Part shown: piece by piece, positions 56,286 to 64,000 of the stretch
How positions within the stretch are numbered: the first letter of the stretch is position 1
How the letters are laid out: each line of letters begins with the position of its first letter
Origin: Oscarella lobularis
Taxonomy: Eukaryota > Porifera > Homoscleromorpha > Homosclerophorida > Oscarellidae
Assembly (NCBI RefSeq): GCF_947507565.1
Contig: NC_089191.1
Location: forward strand, 620,001-684,000
Direction of reading: 5' to 3'
DNA length: 64,000 nucleotides
Program-made: the position numbers and the translations under genes
Notes under the pieces: model-generated
Told to the model about the DNA's origin: nothing
The model's input: only the letters and a program-made list of their open reading frames with translations
Database searches by the model: none

Positions 56286-57569
56286 ATGTTGATAATCTCT
56301 TTCGCCGTCTTGAAAGCCGTCGCAGGGAATCCGATAGGACCGTCGTCTACGGAATTCTCCTATGGGCGATACGTTTTTGGAGAAAATTTTGCTTACCTAC
56401 CGTCAAATATTTCGTGCTCATACGAAAATGATCACGAATGCCCGCTTCCGATGAAGTGCGAAGCGCCTAGTTGCGTGTGTTGCAAGGAGTCGGCGAGTGC
56501 TACGAGGAACGAGACGCTTCTTTGCGACTTACGCTCAATTCATGACGGCATTTCAAAGTGCGCTGCAATAGAGAACTGCGACGACACACCTCGTGGTCTC
56601 GCTATCAAGGCGGACAGAGCCTGCTTAGAGAATGAGACCTGCCGTATTGAGCGACTGTGGAATAAAAACGACGATTGGAAAAGAGTGAAACTTCGCTGCG
56701 CGCCGAAAAACCTCATCCCCCCGAACACCACAACTGCTCCTCTATCGCCGGAAACGCCAGAGCCTCTTCCATGGGTTACCATTTGGGTATCTGTAGGAAT
56801 CTCGGTTGGTATTGTCATATCAGTCATAATATTGATTTGGAGATTGTTGTCCTTGCGGCGGCGGCGGCGGCGGCGGCGGTGGCGACGGCGTTTAGTCGAA
56901 AACATACAGGCAAACCTACATCCTAAACCCGTTCCATCACTCGATCAAAACGCCACGCAATTGAAGCGATTACCCCTTTCGCAATCAGCACTTGGCGGAC
57001 TTTGTCAACAGAAGAAGTCTAAATTACAGAATGCCTGTCGTGCCATTAGAGACTGCAACAGAAACGGAGGACTAAGACGTGACTGGAAAGAAATTGCTGA
57101 GGACGATTTGAAATATCCCCGGAATGAAATACTCTCAGTAGACAATGATAAGTCTATCAACCCGTTTGAGGTGATTGTCTTTGACTATTTGAGCCGAAGA
57201 CCAAGGAATCGAGCGGTGGAAGCCGTCATGCATCTACGCAATTCGGTGCAGACGAGATTCGAAGCAGATGAAGAAGGAAATTGCATTTTTCCGCTGACCG
57301 AAGTGATTCGCGAAATCGATCCTACGTTGAATCTAGCAATGAATGGGCAAGGTAAGATTATACATATCCAAGTAGCCCCCAATGCAAGCAGATATTGTGT
57401 AGTAGTACAAAATGGAAATGGAGTGTACAGAACTGACAGCGTGGACGGCAGCGTGGACGGCAGCCCTCGTCCAAGTCGTTCTCCTAGCCTGCGTTCGGAG
57501 CGCAACCCTCATTCAAGCCCAAGTTCTCTCAGCTCGAGTTCATCTCAAGTCTGGGAAACACCTGTATAG
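56286..57569 (+). CDS. Type I receptor-like protein with cytosolic death-like domain (1)
   Basis: One open frame of 427 residues. Short signal peptide (MLIISFAVLKAVAG); the ATG four bases upstream is out of frame. The ectodomain (~15-140) has about twelve cysteines, including CEAPSCVCCKE and CDLRS, with sequons. A Thr/Pro stalk follows, then one TM segment (~163-185, VTIWVSVGISVGIVISVIILIW) ended by a ten-residue Arg run. The cytosolic part contains a death-domain-like stretch at about 250-325: LQNACRAIRDCNRNGG, then LRRDWKEIAEDDL with the helix-2 Trp, and IVFDYLSRRPRNRAVEAVMH, matching the W...L...R pattern of that fold. A Ser/Pro-rich tail ends it. The neighbouring gene is a paralogue. Death-domain assignment is by pattern only. 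Confidence 0.7.
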   Translation: MLIISFAVLKAVAGNPIGPSSTEFSYGRYVFGENFAYLPSNISCSYENDHECPLPMKCEAPSCVCCKESASATRNETLLCDLRSIHDGISKCAAIENCDDTPRGLAIKADRACLENETCRIERLWNKNDDWKRVKLRCAPKNLIPPNTTTAPLSPETPEPLPWVTIWVSVGISVGIVISVIILIWRLLSLRRRRRRRRWRRRLVENIQANLHPKPVPSLDQNATQLKRLPLSQSALGGLCQQKKSKLQNACRAIRDCNRNGGLRRDWKEIAEDDLKYPRNEILSVDNDKSINPFEVIVFDYLSRRPRNRAVEAVMHLRNSVQTRFEADEEGNCIFPLTEVIREIDPTLNLAMNGQGKIIHIQVAPNASRYCVVVQNGNGVYRTDSVDGSVDGSPRPSRSPSLRSERNPHSSPSSLSSSSSQVWETPV

Positions 57570-58091
57570 ATTAAGCTGCAAGCTGCAAGCTGCTGTACAT
57601 AGAAAGCCAGCGCTGAAACAATATTTTATGGACTAAAAAAAGGCGGGACTGTTTTTTGACCGGGACTTCGCCGACCTGACCTCTAACGTCATTCCCTCCT
57701 CGCTCGGACGGCTCGTTGGCTGCGTCTCTCCTTGGTCGTCGCTCTCCATACGGTGAGTGGCGAATGCGTAGTTTATAACACCTGCACACCTCGCGTGCTC
57801 GCCTTCCTAAACGAGTTGCCGTTTCGATACGCAAACCGCGCGGGTGTTAGCGGCCGCACGTCGCCGCTGGCGCGACGCGCTCGTTGCAGCACGTGCCTCG
57901 ATATTCGCCGACCGCAATCGCGGATAGGGCGAAATAAACGCGCGAAACCCTTCTGTACGTAAAAGGTTTACGCCCATGATGCGGCTGACCTTACGAACTC
58001 GAATTATTTCGCAAGAGGACGACGACCTTTGTGGGAGGGGGAATACCCTTACTCGAGGTTATCTCTATGGGTGACGCCTACACAATTTTAG
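57570..58091. other. Intergenic region between the two death-domain receptor-like genes
   Basis: About 520 bp, partly GC-rich (57840-57930) with one CACGTG (57888-57893). No coding sequence recognised; presumably the 3' UTR of the first gene and the promoter of the second. Confidence 0.5.
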
Positions 58092-59820
58092 ATGAAGTCG
58101 GTATTTGTTTGCGTTGCCGCTTGGTTGATTCTGAACGATGCAGCCGAAGTTGGGAAACAATATCGTCGACCTTCGCGAAATCCCTGCGATTATAGTGACG
58201 AGCAAAATATGACGACGCAGTGCGCCATCTATGAAAAGTGTGACTGGTCTAAGAAAGCGTGCACGTGCTGCAAAAAAATAAGAATAGATGATAAAATGTA
58301 CTGCGATGTCAACAGTTGGCGTGGGGATTTCGGTTGCAGTCCGTATCAATACACGGCGTTTAGTATGTGCAGGAAAAGGGTCATACCCTCGCTTGTGCCG
58401 ATACGGACTCCTGGCAGCTGTCAGAATGGAGGGACTTGCGTTCCTGACTTGGAAAAGTCTGGCCGAGTGTTTCGATTAAAATGCGTTTGTCCTCCCGGCT
58501 ATCAAGGAAAACGGTGCAAAACTACCGTTGCTCCTTCGGCTGATGTCGTGTCCGTCACTCCTTCAGATCTTGTGACGCCTCTGAAAACGACGGGGATTAC
58601 GATAGAAGAGACGTTAGGACCAAGTGAAACAGGCGTTCCCAGTTCTCAAAGCTTTACACGTCTTCCAGGCTCCATGAGTCTTCCAGGCTCCACAAGTCTT
58701 CCAGGCTCCCCAAGTCCTCCAGGCTCCACGAGTTCCCAAGGCTCATCAAGTCCTCGAGGCTCTACAACTTCCCAAGGCTCTACAGGTCCTCAGAGCTTCA
58801 CAAGTCCTCAAGGCTCTACAAGTCCTCAAGCCCCCATAAGTCCTCCTCAAGGCTCCACAAGTCCTCAAGGCTCCACAAGTTCTCAAGGCTCCACAAGTTC
58901 TCAAGGCTCAAGTTATGGAGCTCCTCGACATCCTCTTAGCACCGTTCCTTCAGGTGGCGTGGATTTGGAGTCAGAAGGCAGCGAAGGGAAAAAGCTGTAC
59001 ACCGGTTTACCAATTGGACTAGTCATGGTTGTCGTTGGCATTGTAGTCTGTCTGGGGATTTGGTGGCGTCGTAAGTCTAAGTCGGCGCAACCGCAAAGAC
59101 AAGGCAAGGTGCATCACTTTGAATGATATTTGAAATAATTCTTTTTGTTTAGAAACGTTTGAGACGGGCGTGGACAACAACGAGAATAGCATACAGAGCA
59201 ATAGTAGCGGTGAAGCTACACATGCGATTCCTGTACCCCACGATGAGATTGTGAACCTTGATCTAATGAAAACATCGCCTTCTCCCACTGCCTCATTCAC
59301 CAGTGAAGATTACCGGCCGAAGCCTGCGCCAATTGTCGGTCTGGAAGATGAAATCAAAAAGCCCCTCAAAGAGGCTCCAACCGCTCTAACTACACGTAGG
59401 AATGAGGTTGAACGGTGGACTCTCTATGATTCAATTGCTGATCGAAACACGCTAACCGAGTTCTGTCTCGTTCTCAACGCTCGAGCGACGTGGAAGGACA
59501 TTGTGAGCGATTGGGGGTTTAATGACGTAGTGAAAATCAACAATTTTGAGCTTTCTGCTCATAAGAGAGGATTTGACGCTGCCAAACAGTTTCTCAAAGC
59601 CTACCGCTACTCTTGCCACCGTGCAAGGAAGCTGTTTGGATATGTGCGTGGAAAACTGGTTGAAAAAGACGAAGATCATCTCGTTCAAGCGTTGGATAAA
59701 GTTAGAGTCTGGCAGGAGGAAAAAGGCTCTAACAGCTTTGATCCATTATCACCACAAATTGACTTTGTGTCAGTTACCATCAAAGAGCTATTGAGAGATA
59801 AAACAGAGACAACTTTTTAG
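58092..59820 (+). CDS. Type I receptor-like protein with EGF module and death-like domain (2)
   Basis: Exons 58092-59103 and 59153-59820 encode 559 residues; the intron has GC-AG ends (AAG|gcaagg), required by phase. Signal peptide MKSVFVCVAAWLILNDAAE. The Cys-rich head shares CxxxxCxCCK and CDxxS with its neighbour, followed by an EGF-like module (GSCQNGGTC...KCVCPPGYQGKRC, about 112-145). A long Ser/Gly/Thr stalk of SPQGSTS-type repeats comes next, then one TM (about 312-330, LVMVVVGIVVCLGIWW) and a basic stop-transfer. The cytosolic part holds a death-domain-like stretch (about 435-500: LTEFCLVLNARATWKDIVSDWGF, then KINNFE and AAKQFLKAY). The head, topology and TWKDI/DWKEI cores argue that the two genes are tandem paralogues. 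Ligand and adaptors unknown. Confidence 0.72.
58660..58915. repeat. Coding minisatellite of the stalk (S-Q-G-S-T-S type)
   Basis: Degenerate tandem 15-18-bp units (AGGCTCCACAAGTCCTC-like) encoding Ser/Gly/Thr/Pro repeats in the extracellular stalk, likely O-glycosylated. Confidence 0.8.
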
Positions 59821-60040
59821 TCAATAGGACCATCAATTCACACAGGCGACGACTAACGTACTACAGTATAGGTGTGGTGGTTACAATATTTTTTATTCGC
59901 GCACAAGTTAATAATGTAGCAGTTTGTTTTCCCGACTGCGCATGTGCTTGCCTTTACGCCTCGCACGTGGCACAGGAACTCGAATCTCTTCGCCTTCGCG
60001 TTCGTATCGCCCGCCAGCGTCACCGAAAAAGGCTCCACGA
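59821..60040. promoter_or_regulatory. Upstream region of the multi-Tudor gene
   Basis: 220 bp. CACGTG at 59964-59969 lies 72 bp before the chosen Tudor start codon. The left part is the 3' UTR of the receptor gene. Confidence 0.45.
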
Positions 60041-63000
60041 ATGGCGACGACGTCGAGCGACGCCGCAACGGCTCGCCCGGCCTCGTCCCTACTACGCAAA
60101 AACGATCGTCGAAAAGTCGCCGTCACAAGCGTCACCGCGAGCGGACGCTTTTACGTGCTACTCGACACCGACGACGCATTCGCCGTCTCCGGCCTTCCGA
60201 AGCGCATATTCGCATCGATCGAAGCCGCCTCGTCGACGACGCCAGCGCCGCCGACAAAAGGAGACGTCTGCGCGGCGTTCTACGCCGAAACAAAGGAGTG
60301 GTATCGCGCCCGCGTCGTCGACGCCCGCCCCGCCGACGATCGTTTCGACGTCTTCTTCGTCGATTACGGCAACGCGGAGACGGTGCGAGCGCGCGACGTT
60401 CGCCCGCTCGACGAGCGTCTGCGTCGCGATATCGGCTTTCAAGCCGTGCAATGCGCGCTTATCGACTACGAGCCTCGGCGCGATCGACTCGCCGATTTTC
60501 GAGCCGCGTTGCAAGATAAGGAATTCGACGTTTTGGTTTATGACGTCAGAAATTTGGGCGATGACGTCGTCGTCGTCGACGTGAAATTGTCCGACGATGC
60601 TCTTGTAAAGGAATTGATACGTCGCGGCGTTTTGCAGCGAAAGCCGAAGGAGGGCTCGCTGTCGCCCGGGGCAACGTACGACGACGCTTACGTCTCAAGT
60701 GTCGTCAATCCGGGAAATTTCTGGATTCAATTTGATGCTGACAGACTGACGTCGATGTCGAATGACGTACAGCGTTTGGGAAAGACGGACATGATTGGCG
60801 ACGTTTTTCCGGGGCTCTACTGCTGCGCTAAATATTCGCTCGACAGCGCCTGGTATAGAGCTCGAGTCCTTTCAGTCAAAGAATCCAAAGCTGATGTCAT
60901 ATTTATTGACTTTGGTAACACGGAGACGGTTTCAATAGGAGAAATTCGTTCGATGAAGGAGATCCTGTACGACACTCCGGCTCTTGCTTCGAAATGCAGT
61001 CTGACTGACATTGAGACGTTTACATCCAATTCTAAATCCGTCTTTGAATCGCTTATCTTGGATATTCCACTTCGATGCAAGTGCATTCGTATCCATGACG
61101 ATGACGAAGCGGAAGTTGCTCTCATCGCACCTGGGGGCATCGACGTCGCCGACGCTCTCGTGGATAAAAAGGTCGCCACGCCTCGTAAACAAGTCGGTTA
61201 CCAAGGCGACATAACCGCGGAACTCGAACTGAATAAAGTCTATCCTCTCCTCATCGCTTACACTGAAAATCCTCTGAGTTTTTGGTGCCAACTCGCCGCG
61301 AATTCGTCTCGCATCGAAACCCTGTCAAGCGAACTCGAAGCCTACTACGGAACGGGAAAAGGAAAACCGGCGTCGATTTGTCGCGCGCGTCCCTGCGTCG
61401 CTCAATTCTCCGACGACGGCGCGTGGTATCGCGCTCGAATCGAATCGACGCAGCCACTTCGCGTACGCTACGTCGACTATGGCAACGCGGAAGTCGTTCC
61501 AAATCCGGAGCGTTGCGTGAGAGAAATCGAAGCGAAATTTCTCGCTCTACCAGCGCAGGCGTTTCGCTGCAGTCTCAGCGGCGACGACTCGTTAAAATCG
61601 AAGACAAAAGAATTCGAAAAATTAGTAACCGGAAATGACGTCACAGGAAAAATTCTCCGGAAATCGCCTGGAAAAGTCGTCACCGATCTCGTCGTCGTCG
61701 GCGGCGGTCAAGGCTCCGTCGCCGCGGCGCTTGCCGGCGGCGAAATCAACGACCCGAATTTGCCGAAAGACGACTACACGACCGTCGAAGTTGTCGCCAT
61801 GACAAAAGATTGGTTCTGGTGCCGCATTGTCGACCCTAACTCTAATGACGAAGTGACACAACTCGGCGAACAATTGAGTCGCTATTGCCGTTCGCCCGAC
61901 GCCGTCGCGCTGCCGATGCCGCCGCGCGTCGGCGCGACGTGCGCCGCCCAGTTCAGCGAAGACGACGAGTGGTATCGCGCGCGCGTCGAGTCGATACTTC
62001 TGAATCAGCGCTTTCGCGTGCGTTTTCTCGATTTCGGAAACTCGGAGGCGACGACCGGCGACAAATTAAAATCGCTGCCGTCGGACTTCTGTCGTCTTCC
62101 GGCGCAGTCGATCAAGTGCCGATTAGCTCAGTTTCCGGACGGTTTTCTAGACGACGCCGACATGAAGAAGTTCGAGGAAATAGTCTTGGATAAAGAAGTG
62201 CACGCGGCGCTGGTGACGCGGAGCAGCGACGGCGTTCATCTTCTCACCCTAATCGACACGTCGACATCCACGGATGTTGACATCGGAAAAGAAGTGAGTC
62301 GACGTCGTCTCGTGACGGAAATTGCAGACGCTCCCATTAGCGTCGGTGCGACCGTTCGAGTTTTCGTTGTGACGGCGAATTCGACGAATGAAATCTGGTG
62401 TCAAGTGACGGACGAGAGTTTTGCTGGACTAATGACGGACATAGCGGACTGCTACGCGTCGTCTTCCGCACTGGCGGAAACGAAATTGGATAGAGTTGCC
62501 AATGGGACGATTTGCTGTGCGAAATTCTCGGCTGATGATAGCTGGTATCGAGCCGAGGTGATTGGATCGGAGAGCGACGGCGGCGTTAACGTTCGCTACG
62601 TTGATTTCGGCAATACGGAAGTCGTTCGACGTGAAAACGTCCGCGCTTTGAAACGACGCTTCGCCGAGAAACCTCGCTCGGCTTTCTGCGCCGAATTGGT
62701 CGGCGCGAAGGAATCGAAGAACGTGAACTTGAATGAACTAGTTCGAAACAAGGATATGACGTGTACGGTGACGGCGATGAGAGGAAAGAAACCGGCGGTC
62801 ATTCTCGTCGATCCGACGACGGGAAAAAGTCTCGTTGACGAATTGGAATCGATTCGAAGAAAAAACGCTCCGCCGTCTCAGCCGCCGCAACCGCCGTCTC
62901 AGCCGCCGCAACCGCCGCAACCGCCAGCGCCGTCAATGACACCTGCTTATAAAGTCAATCCGTTTAAGATAGGTGACGTAATTTCGATTACGATTACCTA

Positions 63001-64000
63001 CGTTGAATCGTCGGGCGATTTTTGGATTCAGAGGAGTTCCAAGAACGTTGCTCAACTTCAGGAACACGTGCAGTTGTTCTACAAAAAGCTGACCGATCCG
63101 CGAGCCAACATCACCGCGCCGGAAGTCGACACGCCGGTCTGCGCGAAATCCGCCGCGGACGATACGTGGTATCGTGGGATCATCGTCGGAGCGAGCGGAA
63201 ACGAAGCGGAGATATTTTACGTGGACTACGGGAACAAAGAGACTTTGCAATTGAATCGACTCCGAAAACTGCACAAGGATTATAAAGCGTTACCAGCGTG
63301 CGTTCTACATTGTCGACTCGCCGGATTATCGACGGGAGCGTGGACGGATTCGGACGCCGAAGCCTTTGATGCGATCGCTGCCGATTACAACTACGAATTC
63401 AAAGCCGAGTGCAAAGCGTACGTCCGGGAAAGAAATCAATACGCCGTAGACTTGACGACGGTCGTTGGGAACGTGAATTTTAAGGCCGAATGGGAGAGAC
63501 GGCGCAAGAGTGCGTCCGGACCGTCGACAAGGCGCGAGGTTCCCGTGAGAACGACGGCGGCGACCTCGACGGAAAATTTGAAAATTTCAATGGCAACTCC
63601 GACGTGGAAGGCGGATGCGACTGAACTCATCTGCGTGGTCGGCGTTTTGCGCGTCAACCACATGTGGTGCCAATTTGTCAGGTCAACGGAATCGTTGCGC
63701 GCGCTCAGCGACGCGATAGCGCGCCACTGCGAAACGACGTTGACGTCCTTGCCGCTGGCGTCTCTCAAAGAGGGCGCGTTCTGCTTGTCGCGCTACGCCG
63801 ACGGCTGCTTCTATCGCGCGAGAATCAGGTCCGTCGATCGATCGACGAACAAAGTGACCGTACACTACGTCGACTTCGGTAACACGCAGGAGACGAACGC
63901 TGACGAATTGCGACCGATAACGCCGGACTTTTGCCGACTTCCGGCGACCGCGTTCGTGTGCAAACTGAGCGGAGTCGAACCAATCGACGGCAAGGAGTGG
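60041..64000 (+). CDS. Multi-Tudor domain protein, TDRD family (partial, runs off the window)
   Basis: A single open frame of 1320 codons with no stop or intron up to the window end. The start MATTSSDAATARP was chosen as the first ATG in frame after the upstream gene. At least seven extended-Tudor cores occur, each with the aromatic-cage D[YF]GN motif and an upstream WYRARV-type strand: FFVDYGNAETV, IFIDFGNTETV, RYVDYGNAEVV, RFLDFGNSEAT, RYVDFGNTEVV, FYVDYGNKETL, HYVDFGNTQET, spaced about 170-220 residues. Such proteins (TDRD1, TDRD6, RNF17 class) bind dimethyl-arginine on PIWI proteins and scaffold germ granules. A Pro/Gln linker (PPSQPPQPP) lies near residue 945. No MYND, RING or LOTUS domain is visible in this part. 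Which TDRD it is cannot be decided. Confidence 0.92.
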   Translation, partial: MATTSSDAATARPASSLLRKNDRRKVAVTSVTASGRFYVLLDTDDAFAVSGLPKRIFASIEAASSTTPAPPTKGDVCAAFYAETKEWYRARVVDARPADDRFDVFFVDYGNAETVRARDVRPLDERLRRDIGFQAVQCALIDYEPRRDRLADFRAALQDKEFDVLVYDVRNLGDDVVVVDVKLSDDALVKELIRRGVLQRKPKEGSLSPGATYDDAYVSSVVNPGNFWIQFDADRLTSMSNDVQRLGKTDMIGDVFPGLYCCAKYSLDSAWYRARVLSVKESKADVIFIDFGNTETVSIGEIRSMKEILYDTPALASKCSLTDIETFTSNSKSVFESLILDIPLRCKCIRIHDDDEAEVALIAPGGIDVADALVDKKVATPRKQVGYQGDITAELELNKVYPLLIAYTENPLSFWCQLAANSSRIETLSSELEAYYGTGKGKPASICRARPCVAQFSDDGAWYRARIESTQPLRVRYVDYGNAEVVPNPERCVREIEAKFLALPAQAFRCSLSGDDSLKSKTKEFEKLVTGNDVTGKILRKSPGKVVTDLVVVGGGQGSVAAALAGGEINDPNLPKDDYTTVEVVAMTKDWFWCRIVDPNSNDEVTQLGEQLSRYCRSPDAVALPMPPRVGATCAAQFSEDDEWYRARVESILLNQRFRVRFLDFGNSEATTGDKLKSLPSDFCRLPAQSIKCRLAQFPDGFLDDADMKKFEEIVLDKEVHAALVTRSSDGVHLLTLIDTSTSTDVDIGKEVSRRRLVTEIADAPISVGATVRVFVVTANSTNEIWCQVTDESFAGLMTDIADCYASSSALAETKLDRVANGTICCAKFSADDSWYRAEVIGSESDGGVNVRYVDFGNTEVVRRENVRALKRRFAEKPRSAFCAELVGAKESKNVNLNELVRNKDMTCTVTAMRGKKPAVILVDPTTGKSLVDELESIRRKNAPPSQPPQPPSQPPQPPQPPAPSMTPAYKVNPFKIGDVISITITYVESSGDFWIQRSSKNVAQLQEHVQLFYKKLTDPRANITAPEVDTPVCAKSAADDTWYRGIIVGASGNEAEIFYVDYGNKETLQLNRLRKLHKDYKALPACVLHCRLAGLSTGAWTDSDAEAFDAIAADYNYEFKAECKAYVRERNQYAVDLTTVVGNVNFKAEWERRRKSASGPSTRREVPVRTTAATSTENLKISMATPTWKADATELICVVGVLRVNHMWCQFVRSTESLRALSDAIARHCETTLTSLPLASLKEGAFCLSRYADGCFYRARIRSVDRSTNKVTVHYVDFGNTQETNADELRPITPDFCRLPATAFVCKLSGVEPIDGKEW

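Overview
The window reads as nuclear DNA of an early-branching animal with a compact genome. The genes are metazoan (ciliary B9D2 and RAB23, germline multi-Tudor, espin-like, death-domain receptors, IDH2, NNT, Twinkle, USP14). Spliceosomal introns are mostly 45-110 bp and intergenic spacers are often under 300 bp. A sponge, perhaps homoscleromorph-like, is my best guess; that is inference from gene content and compactness, not from a marker gene. There is one 200-bp assembly gap at 25665-25864. I resolved exons by hand from reading frame, splice sites and recalled homologues; where all exons are visible the spliced lengths fit the human proteins (B9D2 175 aa, RPS7 193, BAG2 208, COPS5 336, USP14 488, IDH2 460).

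Layout. 1-9180 is a tandem array of a 41-bp unit. It lies inside an intron of ALDH6A1, whose last eight exons follow (9214-10419, +). Next come NNT (-, one uninterrupted 1050-codon exon), IDH2 (+) and Twinkle (-). That makes four consecutive genes for mitochondrial proteins, with NNT and IDH2 divergent over a 341-bp spacer holding four CACGTG sites. A 1.2-kb foldback-like element with long inverted repeats and a 6-bp target duplication sits at 19390-20606. 20.6-35.1 kb carries a secreted aldo-keto reductase (-), an espin-like ankyrin/polyproline protein (-), a secreted kelch protein (+, broken by the gap), COPS5 (+), an FBXL12-like F-box protein (+), PPM1G (-), RAB23 (-) and THOC1 (+). B9D2 (-) is head-to-head with the next block.

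35.9-48.4 kb is the most unusual block: four tandem, intronless, same-strand paralogues encoding signal-peptide-bearing multi-pass membrane proteins. All share a Cys-rich juxtamembrane module, a conserved multi-TM core and a conserved C-terminal tail, but they carry two different ectodomain types in the order short / beta-helix / beta-helix / short. All four have the 9-mer TCACGCGAG upstream. I do not recognise a named family; a receptor or channel role is inference.

48.5-55.5 kb holds housekeeping genes (NDUFS5 -, RPS7 +, USP14 +), a secreted protein with Cys-rich TSP1-like modules, a mucin-like repeat and a coiled coil (-), and BAG2 (-). 56.3-59.8 kb holds two adjacent paralogous type I membrane proteins (+), each with a Cys-rich head, one TM segment and a cytosolic death-domain-like region. 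60.0 kb to the end is an open, intronless multi-Tudor gene (+) with at least seven Tudor cores.

Of about 114 introns resolved, seven use GC-AG ends and three are stop-free with a length divisible by three.
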